Both the position numbers and the translations under genes were made by a program. 43,936 nucleotides of DNA from Alphaproteobacteria bacterium (GTDB taxonomy: Bacteria; Pseudomonadota; Alphaproteobacteria; Caulobacterales; Aquidulcibacteraceae), in the NCBI GenBank assembly GCA_026400735.1, contig JAPLOL010000035.1, positions 1-43,936 on the forward strand, given 5' to 3'. The notes under the pieces are model-generated. The model was not told the DNA's origin. It saw only the letters and a program-made list of their open reading frames with translations, and did no database searches. This document shows, one piece after another, positions 6,603 through 15,920 of this stretch. The first letter of the stretch is position 1. Each line of letters begins with the position of its first letter.

Positions 6603-8177
6603 ATGAGCCTCGCCGCATCCCCCGCCCGCCCCAAGACGACGCCCCTCGACGGTGTGGCGATCGCGGCGGCCATCGCGACTTTGATTTGCGCCGCTCCTGC
6701 GGTCGCGGTCATCGCACTGGCGCTTACGCAACACGCAGATGCTGGGTTCGGTGCAGCACTGATCGCACAAGGCGCGCTCGGTACAGCGACCTTGGTGCTC
6801 ATCGGTGGAGCAGGCGCGATCGTGTTTGGCTCGGCAGCTGCGTGGCTCGTTACGCTTTGCAATTTCCCAGGACGGCATATTTTCGAATGGGCGCTCGCAA
6901 TTCCGCTAGCGGCGCCGAGCTACATTCTAGCTTACGCGTACGCGAGCATGACGTGGGCCGGCGGCTCGCCTGTGCCTGTTGAAGGCACATGGGGCGCCGC
7001 CTTCATCTACGCCGTCGGGCTATATCCTTATGTTTACCTCGCCGCGCGCGCGTCGTTCGCGAGCCAGTCCGCCTGCGCGCTCGAAGCGGCTCGCATGTTG
7101 GGCGCATCGCCGTGGCGGGTGTTCTGGCGCGTGGCATTGCCTTTGGCGCGACCCGGTATCGCGGCGGGCGCCGCGCTCGCATGCATGGAAATTGCCGCTG
7201 ACTATGGCGCCGCGCAGCATTTTGGTTTGAGCACGCTTTCGACTGCAGTGTTTCGTGCCTGGTACGCGCACGGCGACCCCGCACTGGCGCTGCAGATTTC
7301 CGGCGTATTGCTTGTGGCTGCCACCGTGCTCTTGTTCGCCGAACGCAGCGCGCGCGGGCGCGCATCTTATGCAGGCGGCTCATCCCGCTGGCGGACCTTG
7401 CCGCGCTACAATCTCAAACCAGCCGCGTCCGCGCTTGCGGTGACTTTCTGTGCGGTGCTGATCACGCTCGGCGCTCTACTGCCGCTCCTTTGGCTCGCGC
7501 GCCTGGCTGTGTTGCATGCAAACGTGCAGGACATCGTACGGCCGTTCATCAACTCGATCGCGCTATCGTCGCTCGGCACGGTGATTACGCTCGCCCTTGC
7601 TGCAGCGATTGCAGTGGCGGCGCGGCGCGCGTCCGCTTGGGGCAAAGCCCCGTTGTTCGCGGCAGGCATGGGATACGCAGCGCCAGGCGCAGTGATTGCG
7701 CTTGGGGCGCTCTCGTTGTTTGGATTGGCGCGCGAAGCGGGCTGGGTCGGCGGCTTAGGCGCGACGCTTTCGCTTGCCGCACTGTTCTGGACTTACGCTT
7801 CGCGTTTCTCCGCTGCGGGTGTGGGGCCGATCGATGCTGGACTTGCGCGATTGTCGAAGGGACTTGACGCATCGGCGCGCACTCTGGGCGCCGGCCCCTG
7901 GCGACGCTTCGCAACGATTGATTTGCCGATCGCTGCGCCTAGCTTGGCGGCGGCGGCGCTCATCCTTTTCGTCGAGATTTTGAAAGAACTTCCGGCGACC
8001 CTAATCTTGCGTCCGTTCAACTTCGATACACTTGCCGTGAAAGCGTATTCCTACGCGAGTGACGAGCGACTGCTGCAAGCAGCGGCGCCGTCTCTACTCA
8101 TCTTCCTCGCCGGCCTCGCGCCGATCATCATCCTCGCGCGCAACATCGAACGCGGGCGCGCCGGAGCTTCCTCATGA
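6603..8177 (+). CDS. ferric-iron ABC transporter permease (fused two-domain type)
   Basis: A 524-residue inner-membrane protein with about 12 hydrophobic segments arranged as two homologous halves, as in FbpB-type iron permeases. EAARMLGASPWRVFWRVALP in the first half and LDASARTLGAGPWRRFATID in the second are the EAA coupling loops that dock on the ATPase. It should pass Fe(III) from the binding protein to the cytoplasm. It starts 27 bases after the binding-protein stop and overlaps the ATPase ATG by four bases (ATGA). Both EAA loops look intact, in contrast to the broken ATPase gene next to it. Confidence 0.93.
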   Translation: MSLAASPARPKTTPLDGVAIAAAIATLICAAPAVAVIALALTQHADAGFGAALIAQGALGTATLVLIGGAGAIVFGSAAAWLVTLCNFPGRHIFEWALAIPLAAPSYILAYAYASMTWAGGSPVPVEGTWGAAFIYAVGLYPYVYLAARASFASQSACALEAARMLGASPWRVFWRVALPLARPGIAAGAALACMEIAADYGAAQHFGLSTLSTAVFRAWYAHGDPALALQISGVLLVAATVLLFAERSARGRASYAGGSSRWRTLPRYNLKPAASALAVTFCAVLITLGALLPLLWLARLAVLHANVQDIVRPFINSIALSSLGTVITLALAAAIAVAARRASAWGKAPLFAAGMGYAAPGAVIALGALSLFGLAREAGWVGGLGATLSLAALFWTYASRFSAAGVGPIDAGLARLSKGLDASARTLGAGPWRRFATIDLPIAAPSLAAAALILFVEILKELPATLILRPFNFDTLAVKAYSYASDERLLQAAAPSLLIFLAGLAPIIILARNIERGRAGASS

Positions 8178-9184
8178 GCGTGCAACTGACGAACGTGCGC
8201 CGCTCTTACGGAAAAACGCCGGTGCTCGACGGCGTTTCCTTCACTGCTCCGGAAGGCCAGGTCGTTGCACTGTTGGGACCATCGGGCTAAGGCAAGTCGA
8301 CGATTCTGCGCCTCATTGCCGGACTTGAGCCTGTCGATACCGGCGAGATCCATCTGAGCGGCGAACGTGTTTCCGGCGGAGGGGCAATGCTCGCCACCGA
8401 GGCGCGGCGCATCGGCATGGTGTTTCAAGACTATTCGCTTTTTCCACATCTGACCGCCGGCGCGAACGTCGCGTTCGGCCTCGACAAGCTTGACCGTGCG
8501 GAGCGCGACGAGACGGCGCTGAAATGGCTAGATCGCGTTGGACTGAAACACCGCGCCAATGCGTATCCGCACGAACTCTCCGGCGGCGAGCAACAGCGTG
8601 TAGCGCTAGCGCGCGCGCTGGCACCGAAGCCGCGCGCGATCCTGCTGGATGAACCTTTCTCAGGTCTCGACGCTGGGCTGCGTGCGGAGTTGCGCGACGC
8701 CACGCTGGCGACGCTGGCGGAGACACGCACGACGACATTGTTCGTCACGCATGATGCTGAAGATGCGCTGCAGGCCGCTGATCGAATTGTGATCATGAAG
8801 GCTGGGCGCGTGCTGCAGGAAGGTGTGCCGCGCGAGGTGTATGATCGGCCAACTTCGCTTGATGCCGCCTCGGCACTGGGACCGGTCAATGTCTTCAAGG
8901 GCATCGTTAGCGACGGGGCGATTGCGACACCGTTTGGCTTGGTCCGCGCCACGCATCTCGCCGATGGCACAGCAGCCATCGCCGTTGTTCGCGCCGAGGC
9001 GTTGACGCTTTCACCGAGCGGCGAGGTTCGCGTCGCCGCTCAGCGACCGCACGGAGCACACGATTTGGTGCGCGTCGAAGCTCAAGGTGTGACGTGGCGC
9101 GCACTTACCCTTGCGCGTCAGCCGCTCGGCGAAACCGTGTCGGTAGAAATTCAGCCCGCTGGCGCGTTCGCGTTTTCGGCCTGA
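8174..9184 (+). pseudogene. ferric-iron ABC transporter ATPase with in-frame TAA in Walker A
   Basis: From the ATG at 8174 the frame encodes a typical FbpC-type ATPase of 336 codons: Walker A reads GPSG-stop-GKST (stop TAA at 8288-8290, codon 39), Q-loop VFQDYSLFPH, signature LSGGEQQR (about 135), Walker B AILLDEP, H-loop FVTHD, then a C-terminal TOBE-like domain. The stop replaces a position that is normally Cys or Ser. Everything after it is intact, so the lesion is recent or a base-call error. Restart at ATG 8387 would give 265 residues without Walker A, which should not bind ATP. If real, the transporter lacks its own motor unless another ATPase substitutes. Confidence 0.88.
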
Positions 9185-10125
9185 TCGTCAGCAGGCTTGC
9201 GCAGCACGAAACGGCGGCGCTCCAGACGGCGCGTCGCGAGCAGTTGTAGGCGCATACGCCACGCTTCGGTTTCCCAGGCGAGTTCGCGCGCGACCGGAAC
9301 TTCCAGCGCGCCGGCTGCAGCTAGACGCTCACCCAATTGTTTGAACGCGCCGCGCGCCGTGAACAAAAAGTCCTCGGTCATGTCCTCGTCGGCCTCGAGC
9401 GCAAAGCCCGTGCCAGAGAGTGCTTGCAACACGTCGCCATGCGCACGGATTTGCGGCTCAGCGAACGATGAAGCGAATGCGGTCATGATTTCAGGAACGT
9501 TGAACCCCACGTAGCACTCGACGACTGCGCATGCGCCTGACTTCAACGACTTGAACAACTGCGCCGCCAAGTGCGGCGGGTGCCCGCAATAGGCGAAGTC
9601 GTCGATACTCAGCAGGCCGTCATAGGCGCCGGGCGTGAATATGTGCGTTTCAAGATCGATGCGCGTAGCGCTGATGCGATCGTCGAGCTTGGCTTTCTTT
9701 AGACCATGCTTCAAAGCGTCGAAGGTTTCCTCGCGCCATTCGAAGACATCGATCTTTCCCGGGTGGGCGGCGGCTACAGCGGCCATGACGCCGGAGAGGC
9801 CCGGGCCGAGTACGGCGAGCGTGCCCGTAGGCGCCAGGCCTATGCGCGCGGGTTCGAGGCGATCAGCGGTGGCGTCACCTGGGCGGACGCGGTCATCGCC
9901 CCAGAGCACGGCGAGCGCTTGCAAACGCGGCGGCAGATCGTAGGGCAGCTCGTCGAAGAGCTCGTCCTCAGAGACATCGTTAGCGACAGGTTCAGCAGCG
10001 AGCTTGGCTTCGATCTCAGCCAGAGCAGCTTCAGGGTCGAAATCGGCGCCATCCCACCAGGCGCGCAACTTCGCGCGCGTGAGCGCCATCCCCTTCTTAT
10101 CAAAGAGAGCCTTTTTGGCCGTCAT
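9151..10125 (-). CDS. SAM-dependent methyltransferase-like protein
   Basis: A 324-residue soluble protein with a Rossmann-like core: LAVLGPGLSGVMAAVAAAHP (about 103-122) resembles the SAM-binding glycine loop, followed by an acidic strand end (KIDVFEW) and LLSIDDFAYCGHPP. This looks like a class I methyltransferase fold, but the substrate cannot be told. The N-terminal 90 residues are acidic and unlike the core. It converges on the iron ATPase gene with a 34-base 3' overlap. A run of Arg residues near the C-terminus (TRRLERRRF) is notable. Annotation is by fold pattern only. Confidence 0.7.
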   Translation of the reverse strand: MTAKKALFDKKGMALTRAKLRAWWDGADFDPEAALAEIEAKLAAEPVANDVSEDELFDELPYDLPPRLQALAVLWGDDRVRPGDATADRLEPARIGLAPTGTLAVLGPGLSGVMAAVAAAHPGKIDVFEWREETFDALKHGLKKAKLDDRISATRIDLETHIFTPGAYDGLLSIDDFAYCGHPPHLAAQLFKSLKSGACAVVECYVGFNVPEIMTAFASSFAEPQIRAHGDVLQALSGTGFALEADEDMTEDFLFTARGAFKQLGERLAAAGALEVPVARELAWETEAWRMRLQLLATRRLERRRFVLRKPADDQAENANAPAG

Positions 10126-10151
10126 AGTGGGGCGACCCTAGGCCAATGACG

Positions 10152-11183
10152 TTAACGATTTGCTTGAATTACCGGTAAAAGCGGCGGGGCCTGGGACGGC
10201 AGTGGAGCGTCTGGGTCGTCGATAAAGGCCAAAATGTCGTTGAAGACGACTTCGCGCTGGTTGTCGCGCAGGAGCCAGTGCCAGCCATTTTCGTAGAGCG
10301 CTGTCCGGGCCGAGGACGGAAGACGGCGGGCGGCGGCGATGGCCGAGTTGCGCGGGATGATCTGATCGTGCGCGCCATAGAGAAAGAGAACGTGGCCATC
10401 GAGGTTGGCGGCGTGCTCGGACGCAGTCTCCATCAAGCCAACGAGGCCGTAGACGGCGTCGATGCGCGTCGACCAAATCATGTGCGGCGCGCGCCCCGCT
10501 TGCAGAAGCGCGGCCTGATTGTCCGAGGCAGTCACACGGCGCACGACGCCGCGGGGCGGTTGCACAGCGCGCCATGGGAATGTGTGCGCGCCGACCCACA
10601 GCGCGAGCGCGTACTGATCCGGCATCGTCGACCAGCCCCACACTGCAGGCGCGACGAGCACGAGGCGATCTACGGTTGGCGCGCCGGGCGCACCGAAGGT
10701 GGCAATAGCTTCGGCCGACCCCATCGAGTCACCGACAACGACGATCTCAGCGTTCGGATAGGTGCGGCGCGCGACCATAACGGCGGTGCGCAAATCTTCC
10801 GTCATCAGACGCTCGCCTGCCCACACGCCCCGACGCGGCGAACGGCCAAAGCCGCGCGCATCGTAAGCGAACGTAGCTACACCACGCTCTGCGAACCATG
10901 GGCCTGAAAGGTAGAAGGTGTTGGCGTAATCGTTCATGCCGTGCAGACCGATGATCACGGCGCGCGGTTCGGCATTGTTCGACGGCAACCACGCGGTAAG
11001 ACCAAGTTCGGCGCCGTCGAAGGAGACAAAGCGTTCGGCGGTTGGCTCGAAGCGCGGCCCCTCAAATCCATCGAGCGGCGAATTCGCGCGCTGCACCGTC
11101 GGCACGCAGGCAACGAGCACCATCAATGCAAGGCAGATGAAACCCTGCGCCGCAACTCGGGAAGCAAATCTGTTTCGAACCAT
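10152..11183 (-). CDS. alpha/beta hydrolase lipoprotein (lysophospholipase-like)
   Basis: A 343-residue protein. The ATG at 11183 gives a signal peptide ending in LVAC (Cys26), a lipobox, so it is probably an outer or inner membrane lipoprotein. The hydrolase fold is clear: oxyanion region LHGMNDY, nucleophile GDSMGS, acid in YGAHDQIIP and base in NGWHWLLRD. The layout matches serine aminopeptidase S33 / monoacylglycerol lipase-like enzymes acting on esters of lipids. The frame is open further upstream, but that part is antisense-like to the uracil glycosylase coding frame and lacks the signal peptide. Its first 61 bases overlap the 3' end of that glycosylase gene on the same strand, so the two are likely co-transcribed. 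Confidence 0.85.
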   Translation of the reverse strand: MVRNRFASRVAAQGFICLALMVLVACVPTVQRANSPLDGFEGPRFEPTAERFVSFDGAELGLTAWLPSNNAEPRAVIIGLHGMNDYANTFYLSGPWFAERGVATFAYDARGFGRSPRRGVWAGERLMTEDLRTAVMVARRTYPNAEIVVVGDSMGSAEAIATFGAPGAPTVDRLVLVAPAVWGWSTMPDQYALALWVGAHTFPWRAVQPPRGVVRRVTASDNQAALLQAGRAPHMIWSTRIDAVYGLVGLMETASEHAANLDGHVLFLYGAHDQIIPRNSAIAAARRLPSSARTALYENGWHWLLRDNQREVVFNDILAFIDDPDAPLPSQAPPLLPVIQANR

Positions 11184-11707
11184 GGATTGCGCTTCAGCCA
11201 GCCCGTATTTCGCCACGACGGATGCGGCAAAGGCATGACGTTGGCGGGGTATTCGCGCCATGCGCGCACCGTTTCGCTCAACGTCTTCTTCGCCGCAGCG
11301 CCGAGATGATAGCGTTGCGCATAGGCGCCGACTAGAAGCGTCAGACCCACATTTTTCAAAAGTGGCAGAAGGCGCGGACGCCAAAGCGGCGCGCATTCGC
11401 GTCGTGGCGGCAAATCTGCACCGTTCACCGTGCCGGGGAAGCAAAATCCCATAGCTGCGACGGCGATATTGCGTTTGTCGTAGAACGTTTCGCTGTCGAG
11501 TTGCATCCAGTCGCGCAGACGATCGCCGGATGCGTCGTTCCACGGAATGCCGCTTTCATGCACACGCCTGCCTGGCGCCTGGCCAGCGATGAGAATGCGC
11601 GCGCGAGCATCGACCCACACAACCGGACGCGGCTCGTGCGGTAGCGCATCAGCACAGACTCGGCAGGCGGCGATTTCGGCAACAATGGATTTGAGTGCGC
11701 GTGACAC
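11123..11707 (-). CDS. uracil-DNA glycosylase superfamily protein
   Basis: About 194 residues. CRVCADALP near the N-terminus recalls the Cys motif of COG1573 glycosylases. ILIAGQAPGRRVHESGIPWN is the active-site loop (motif A) with a downstream GDRLRDWM helix, and PLPHPSWRNTGW is the C-terminal DNA-intercalation motif. The enzyme would remove uracil or related bases from DNA. The variant GQAPG(R)RVHESG differs from the GEAPG-D/E form of classic family 4. No ATG is usable: the GTG at 11707 is the best start between the TetR stop and the conserved domain, but it has no clear ribosome site, so the start is uncertain. Confidence 0.75.
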   Translation of the reverse strand: MSRALKSIVAEIAACRVCADALPHEPRPVVWVDARARILIAGQAPGRRVHESGIPWNDASGDRLRDWMQLDSETFYDKRNIAVAAMGFCFPGTVNGADLPPRRECAPLWRPRLLPLLKNVGLTLLVGAYAQRYHLGAAAKKTLSETVRAWREYPANVMPLPHPSWRNTGWLKRNPWFETDLLPELRRRVSSALH

Positions 11708-11784
11708 AGCGCGTGTTAGCGCAAATTGCCCGCGCGCGTCGACGACCGCGGGCAGCGCCTGCCACGGTTGTTGCAGCGCATGAG

Positions 11785-12345
11785 CTAGGCATCGTCGAGC
11801 ATCGCTGCGGCGCTCAGGCGTGCGAACGCTGCTTCCATCTGTTCTGGCGTGCGGTTGAAGCTGTTCAGCATCCACCAGCGGATCAGGCCCATGAGACCGG
11901 CGGCGACGTAGACCGCGGTTTCGTGACGTCGCGCGGCGTTCCAAGCAGGCGCGCGCACTTTGAGATTTTCATCCACGATCTCACGGAGTTTGGCTTCGCC
12001 GGCGATGAACACCTGCGTACTGAACTCCGACTGCACAAACTGCGCTGCGAACTCTTGGGCGGAATACACGTGCGCAAACAGGTAACGTGCAGGCGCGAGC
12101 GCGGTGCGATCAGGGATCTGTGCCCGTTCGTCACGCTCGCCGGCGCCGATCATGCCTACAAACGAACGGATCAGGAAATCTTCTTTGTTGGAATAGTGAC
12201 CGTAAAAAGTGGAACGAGCTACCCCGGCTGCGCCGACCAGATCGCCAACGTCGATACCGTCGATAGAGCGACTCGCGCCGAGATCCATCAACGCCTGGCT
12301 CAACAAAGTTCGCGTGCGCGCGGCGCGACGGTCGATATTGGACAC
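11785..12345 (-). CDS. TetR/AcrR-family transcriptional regulator
   Basis: A 186-residue regulator. The N-terminal helix-turn-helix is visible in ALMDLGASRSIDGIDVGDLV and GVARSTFYGHYSNKEDFL, the hallmark of TetR proteins; the rest is the helical ligand-binding domain. The GTG at 12345 is preferred over an in-frame ATG at 12402 because a GAGGG site precedes it at short spacing. It is transcribed away from a membrane-protein gene at 12427; the 81-base gap probably holds the shared operator, so the membrane protein is its likely target. The ligand is unknown. Confidence 0.88.
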   Translation of the reverse strand: MSNIDRRAARTRTLLSQALMDLGASRSIDGIDVGDLVGAAGVARSTFYGHYSNKEDFLIRSFVGMIGAGERDERAQIPDRTALAPARYLFAHVYSAQEFAAQFVQSEFSTQVFIAGEAKLREIVDENLKVRAPAWNAARRHETAVYVAAGLMGLIRWWMLNSFNRTPEQMEAAFARLSAAAMLDDA

Positions 12346-12426
12346 GTGACCCTCATTTGTCCGGGAACTGCAAGCGACCGGTGTTTCGAGGCAGGTTAGC
12401 ACGGCTCTCTAATCGAGGAGAGTGCA

Positions 12427-13056
12427 ATGGACGATCTGGCGAGCACGCGTGTCGGTGCATGGGCGATTGTTGCGGGCACGATCATGAGCGTCACGCTCAT
12501 GATCGCTCACCCGACGCGCCTGGGAACGATGCAGATCGGGCCGTTCGATCTCAATGTCATCGTGCACGCCACTGCAGTGCTCGCGATGCCGCTATTGGTA
12601 TTTGGCGCGTGGACACTGACTAAGATGATCAATCGTCCGCTCGGGTCGCTGGCGCTTGCGTTCTACCTTTTTGCTGGTGTGGCTATCATGTCGGCGGCGA
12701 TCATGAGCGGCTTTGTGATGACGCAAATCTCCATGGCCGCGAACGCCCCCGGCGCCTCGAACACCGGTCTCGACTTCCAAAGTCTGGCCAATCTCACCCG
12801 TTGGCAGAACCGATCTTATGCGAACGTTTATACTGGGTTGTCAGCCATCGCGGTGTTGTTGTGGTCAATCGCTTGGCGGGCCGCTCCGCTGCAGCGCATC
12901 CTCGGGATCGCCATCGGTGGAGCGACTTTAGCTTGGATGTTGACCGGTACGCTGACGTTGAACATTCATGGCATGCTGGCTGTCACTTTAGGCCAAGCCG
13001 TGTGGATGCTGGTTGCGGCGCGGAAGATGATGGACCTCGCCAAGGGGAGCGTCTGA
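12427..13056 (+). CDS. integral membrane protein, possible TetR target
   Basis: A 209-residue protein with about six hydrophobic segments (for example AWAIVAGTIMSVTLMIAHPT, IVHATAVLAMPLLVFGAW, LALAFYLFAGVAIMSAAIM and TGLSAIAVLLWSIAWRAAP). No known family is recognised. The ATG follows a good GAGGAGAG ribosome site. It faces the TetR gene across 81 bases, an arrangement usual for regulator plus controlled membrane protein. A transport role is possible but is not shown by any motif. Confidence 0.75.
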   Translation: MDDLASTRVGAWAIVAGTIMSVTLMIAHPTRLGTMQIGPFDLNVIVHATAVLAMPLLVFGAWTLTKMINRPLGSLALAFYLFAGVAIMSAAIMSGFVMTQISMAANAPGASNTGLDFQSLANLTRWQNRSYANVYTGLSAIAVLLWSIAWRAAPLQRILGIAIGGATLAWMLTGTLTLNIHGMLAVTLGQAVWMLVAARKMMDLAKGSV

Positions 13057-13077
13057 CGGCTAACACGCTCCGCTGCC

Positions 13078-15147
13078 CTATTTCGCTGGCGCGAGTTCTT
13101 GCGCGGGAGTCGCTTCGACCATCTCTGCTATCACCGTGAGCGAGAACAGCGATCCCTTGCCGGATTCACTGCGCACGGTGACGTCACCACCCATCAAGCG
13201 CGCCATGCGCCGGGTGATAGCAAGGCCGAGGCCGGTGCCGCCAAATGTGCGCGTTGTTGAAGACTCCGCCTGGACGAACGGCTCGAACAGATCTTCGAGT
13301 TTACCCTCCGGGATGCCGATGCCGGTGTCTTGCACGCCGAAGATGAACATGCCTTCGCGCATGGTGACGCGCAGCGTGATCTGGCCGTCGTGCGTGAACT
13401 TCGATGCGTTGGACAACAGGTTCAACAAACACTGGCCAAGCTTGAAATCGTCGACGCGCGCCAGCGGCAAGCCCGGCTGCACATCGAGGATCACCTTGTT
13501 GCCGTTGGCTTCAGCTTGCAGACGCACAGCGTCAACCGCGTCGCGCGCGATATCGGCGATGCTGGCGTCGCGGATATCGAGCACCATGCGCCCTGCCTCG
13601 ACCTTCGACAGATCAAGAATCTCGTTGATCAGCCGGAGCAGGCGCCGCGCGGCGGTGAGGACGCGATCATGGTCGGCGATATCACCACCCTCGTCCTCTG
13701 CATCCTCGCGCATCATTTCGGTGTAACCAATGATAGCGTTGAGCGGCGTGCGCAGTTCGTGGCTCATAGTCGCCAAGAATTGCGACTTGGCGGCATTGGC
13801 GGCATCGGCGCTGGCGCTGGCGGCAGCAAGATCGTTCATCCGCTCGACGTCACGTCGATCGCGCTCGGCAAGCGCGCGCGCGAGTTCTCCAATCTCGTCG
13901 GCGCGCAGAGTGAGATCATCGATCGACAAGCTTGCATTGGTGCTGGCGGCTTCGGTCAGCCGCAGTGTCGGGCCAACCACCCAGCGATACATGAGCAGCG
14001 CCAACAACAGCACCTGCGCGATGACGGCCAGAACGCCAATGAGCAAGAACACGCCGGCGCTCTCACTCGCGTGCTGCGAAGCGGCCTGCCGCGGCACGAG
14101 AGACAGGAATATCCAATCCGGCCCCGCGATACGCGCGAACACGACATAATTGCCGTTCACTGGCTCGGGCATGACGCCGCTGTCTCTGCCCGATTGCGTG
14201 ATGTAGTCCATGACGCGCGCGATCCCAAGATCGCTCGCCACTTCAGCGGCGGCCTGCGAGGAGCCGCTTAGCGACAGGCGCGGATGCGCGATCAGGGCGC
14301 CGCGACGATCAAGGATCGCCGTGGTGGTGCCTGGCAACGCCGCACGCACAGACGCTTCGAGATTATCCGCCACGGTGATGCTGGCGCCCCATGCGCCCAG
14401 ACGGCGCCCGTCCAAATCCACCGGTGTCACGCAAGCGGAAGAAAGGCGCGTGTTGGAGCGATCGGTAATGAGGCTCCGCAAGCCGGTGCAGCGGGTCAGC
14501 GCTTCCGGATTCGCCTGCGGCGTCGAGATTTGAGCGAACTCTTCGTGCTGGAAATCGAACGTGCCCGGCGCCTCGCGCCGATAGTACGCCAATCGATCCT
14601 CGCGATCGGGTGCGTACATCACCATCCGATTGCTCGGCGTGAAGAAGTACATGTTGTTCAGGCGCTCGTGGACGAGCGGCCCCATGTCGCGCAGGACCAG
14701 GAACGCGGCGTAGAGTTCGCGTTTATCCTCAGTTGTCATCGCGCGGCCATCGGCCATGAACGAGCCGATGCCGGCGACATCCACGTCATCGGCGTCGCGG
14801 CCGCCGTCGAACAACATGTTGGCGCTGCGGCGCGTGCCGTCGTCCTGAAGCGGAAAGAGGCGATCGAAGCGGCGCGCTGTTTGGGCGGGATCGAGCCGGC
14901 TCAAGTGCTGCTGGAAAAGTTGACGTGCGCCACTTTGCACGAAGCGCAGATCGTCAAAGACTCGCTCTTCGGTTTTGCGGCGTTCGGTCAGGTAGGCCAG
15001 CGTTGAATCGAGCGCGGCGCGCATCGAGGTCTCGCGATACACCAGGAACGCCGCGGTCGAACCAGCGGCGGTCACCAGGATCGTCGAGATCAGGACCGCT
15101 GCTGCGATCCTTCCCGCGATTGAACTCTTGAACGCACGCCGCAACAC
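13078..15147 (-). CDS. membrane-bound sensor histidine kinase
   Basis: A 689-residue kinase beginning with GTG. TM1 (about 10-35) and TM2 (about 365-391) flank a large periplasmic sensing region of double Cache-like size. It is followed by a HAMP-like linker, the HisKA domain with [18 protein letters not shown] (phosphorylated His463), and HATPase with N box [12 protein letters not shown]1 VQDTGIGIP and G2 [14 protein letters not shown]. No receiver domain or adjacent response regulator is present, so it is an orphan whose partner is elsewhere. The sensed signal is unknown. The 134-base stretch between its start and the next gene shows no clear element. Confidence 0.92.
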   Translation of the reverse strand: MLRRAFKSSIAGRIAAAVLISTILVTAAGSTAAFLVYRETSMRAALDSTLAYLTERRKTEERVFDDLRFVQSGARQLFQQHLSRLDPAQTARRFDRLFPLQDDGTRRSANMLFDGGRDADDVDVAGIGSFMADGRAMTTEDKRELYAAFLVLRDMGPLVHERLNNMYFFTPSNRMVMYAPDREDRLAYYRREAPGTFDFQHEEFAQISTPQANPEALTRCTGLRSLITDRSNTRLSSACVTPVDLDGRRLGAWGASITVADNLEASVRAALPGTTTAILDRRGALIAHPRLSLSGSSQAAAEVASDLGIARVMDYITQSGRDSGVMPEPVNGNYVVFARIAGPDWIFLSLVPRQAASQHASESAGVFLLIGVLAVIAQVLLLALLMYRWVVGPTLRLTEAASTNASLSIDDLTLRADEIGELARALAERDRRDVERMNDLAAASASADAANAAKSQFLATMSHELRTPLNAIIGYTEMMREDAEDEGGDIADHDRVLTAARRLLRLINEILDLSKVEAGRMVLDIRDASIADIARDAVDAVRLQAEANGNKVILDVQPGLPLARVDDFKLGQCLLNLLSNASKFTHDGQITLRVTMREGMFIFGVQDTGIGIPEGKLEDLFEPFVQAESSTTRTFGGTGLGLAITRRMARLMGGDVTVRSESGKGSLFSLTVIAEMVEATPAQELAPAK

Positions 15148-15281
15148 GAGCGAGGCCCCACCAGTAAAGAATGTATCTCTTCAGCGCGATCACTTGCGAT
15201 TTCGCAAACGTCACTGCCAAAAGGCTGAGGCCAAGACGTTAAAAAGCATTCGCATATGTGACTGGGGCGTTCAGACTTGCG

Positions 15282-15713
15282 CTAGGACGCTCCTGCGGCG
15301 CGATAGCGGAGACGCACAGCGGGGATGACGCCTACATCAATCTCCATGTGTGCGCATTCAAAGCCGGGCGCTTTGATTTGACGATGCATGTCGCCGGCGC
15401 GGCGGAGGACACTGAGCATGGAGGCGCCGATCTTGTTGTCCTTCAGCGCTTCGCGGGCGGCGGCGATGTCTTCGTCGCTCGCGGGGTACGGCATGAAGTG
15501 AGCGATGACTTTGGGGGTGATGCCGAGTTCGATTTCGAATTCGCGGAGATCGTAGCCAGCTCGCTTCAGCGCCGGGAGCGCGGAGAGGAACGCGCCGAGT
15601 GTCTCCTGCACTTTTTCAGCGCCGAACGCTTTTAGTTCGGCGAGCTTCTCGCCGGGCAATGCTGCGATGCCCTTGGCGCGCTCTGCGAGTGTTTTGCGTG
15701 GGTCTTGCGTCAT
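15282..15713 (-). CDS. conserved hypothetical protein (143 aa)
   Basis: A soluble protein starting MTQDPRKTLAERAKGIAALP; the ATG at 15713 is chosen because the longer frame overlaps the neighbouring small gene. The N-terminal part is a likely amphipathic helix with charged residues (LAELKAFGAEKVQETLGAF). The C-terminal part has mixed strands (GYDLREFEIELGITPKVIAH). No catalytic motif or family is recognised. It lies 26 bases after a small membrane protein on the same strand. Confidence 0.7.
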   Translation of the reverse strand: MTQDPRKTLAERAKGIAALPGEKLAELKAFGAEKVQETLGAFLSALPALKRAGYDLREFEIELGITPKVIAHFMPYPASDEDIAAAREALKDNKIGASMLSVLRRAGDMHRQIKAPGFECAHMEIDVGVIPAVRLRYRAAGAS

Positions 15714-15739
15714 GGATACACTTACGGCTTGCGGATGCC

Positions 15740-15913
15740 CTAAAAGGCCGCGAACCCCTTGAGAAGGTCGATCGTCCATAGAACGAAGCCGATTATCGCT
15801 GCCAAGAGCAGTATCGTAACGAGGATCAAGCTGAAGATCGGCCTGCGTCTCTCGGGACTATTTTCGTCGAGTTCGGCGGTACCCGCCTTGGTTGCGCGCC
15901 TTCGATCGGACAT
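15740..15913 (-). CDS. small single-pass membrane protein
   Basis: A 57-residue protein: a basic N-terminal 25 residues (MSDRRRATKAGTAELDENSP) then one hydrophobic helix (IFSLILVTILLLAAIIGFVL, about residues 29-48). The ATG at 15913 is the start that leaves the upstream gene intact. It has no recognisable domain. It sits 7 bases after the frameshifted CbrC-family gene and is likely in the same transcript. Confidence 0.6.
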   Translation of the reverse strand: MSDRRRATKAGTAELDENSPERRRPIFSLILVTILLLAAIIGFVLWTIDLLKGFAAF

Positions 15914-15920
15914 ATGCGCC

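Noticed and set aside
13330-15006. Long plus-strand open frames opposite the sensor kinase
   Set aside because: They are antisense shadows in GC-rich DNA; the minus strand has H, N and G boxes in order.
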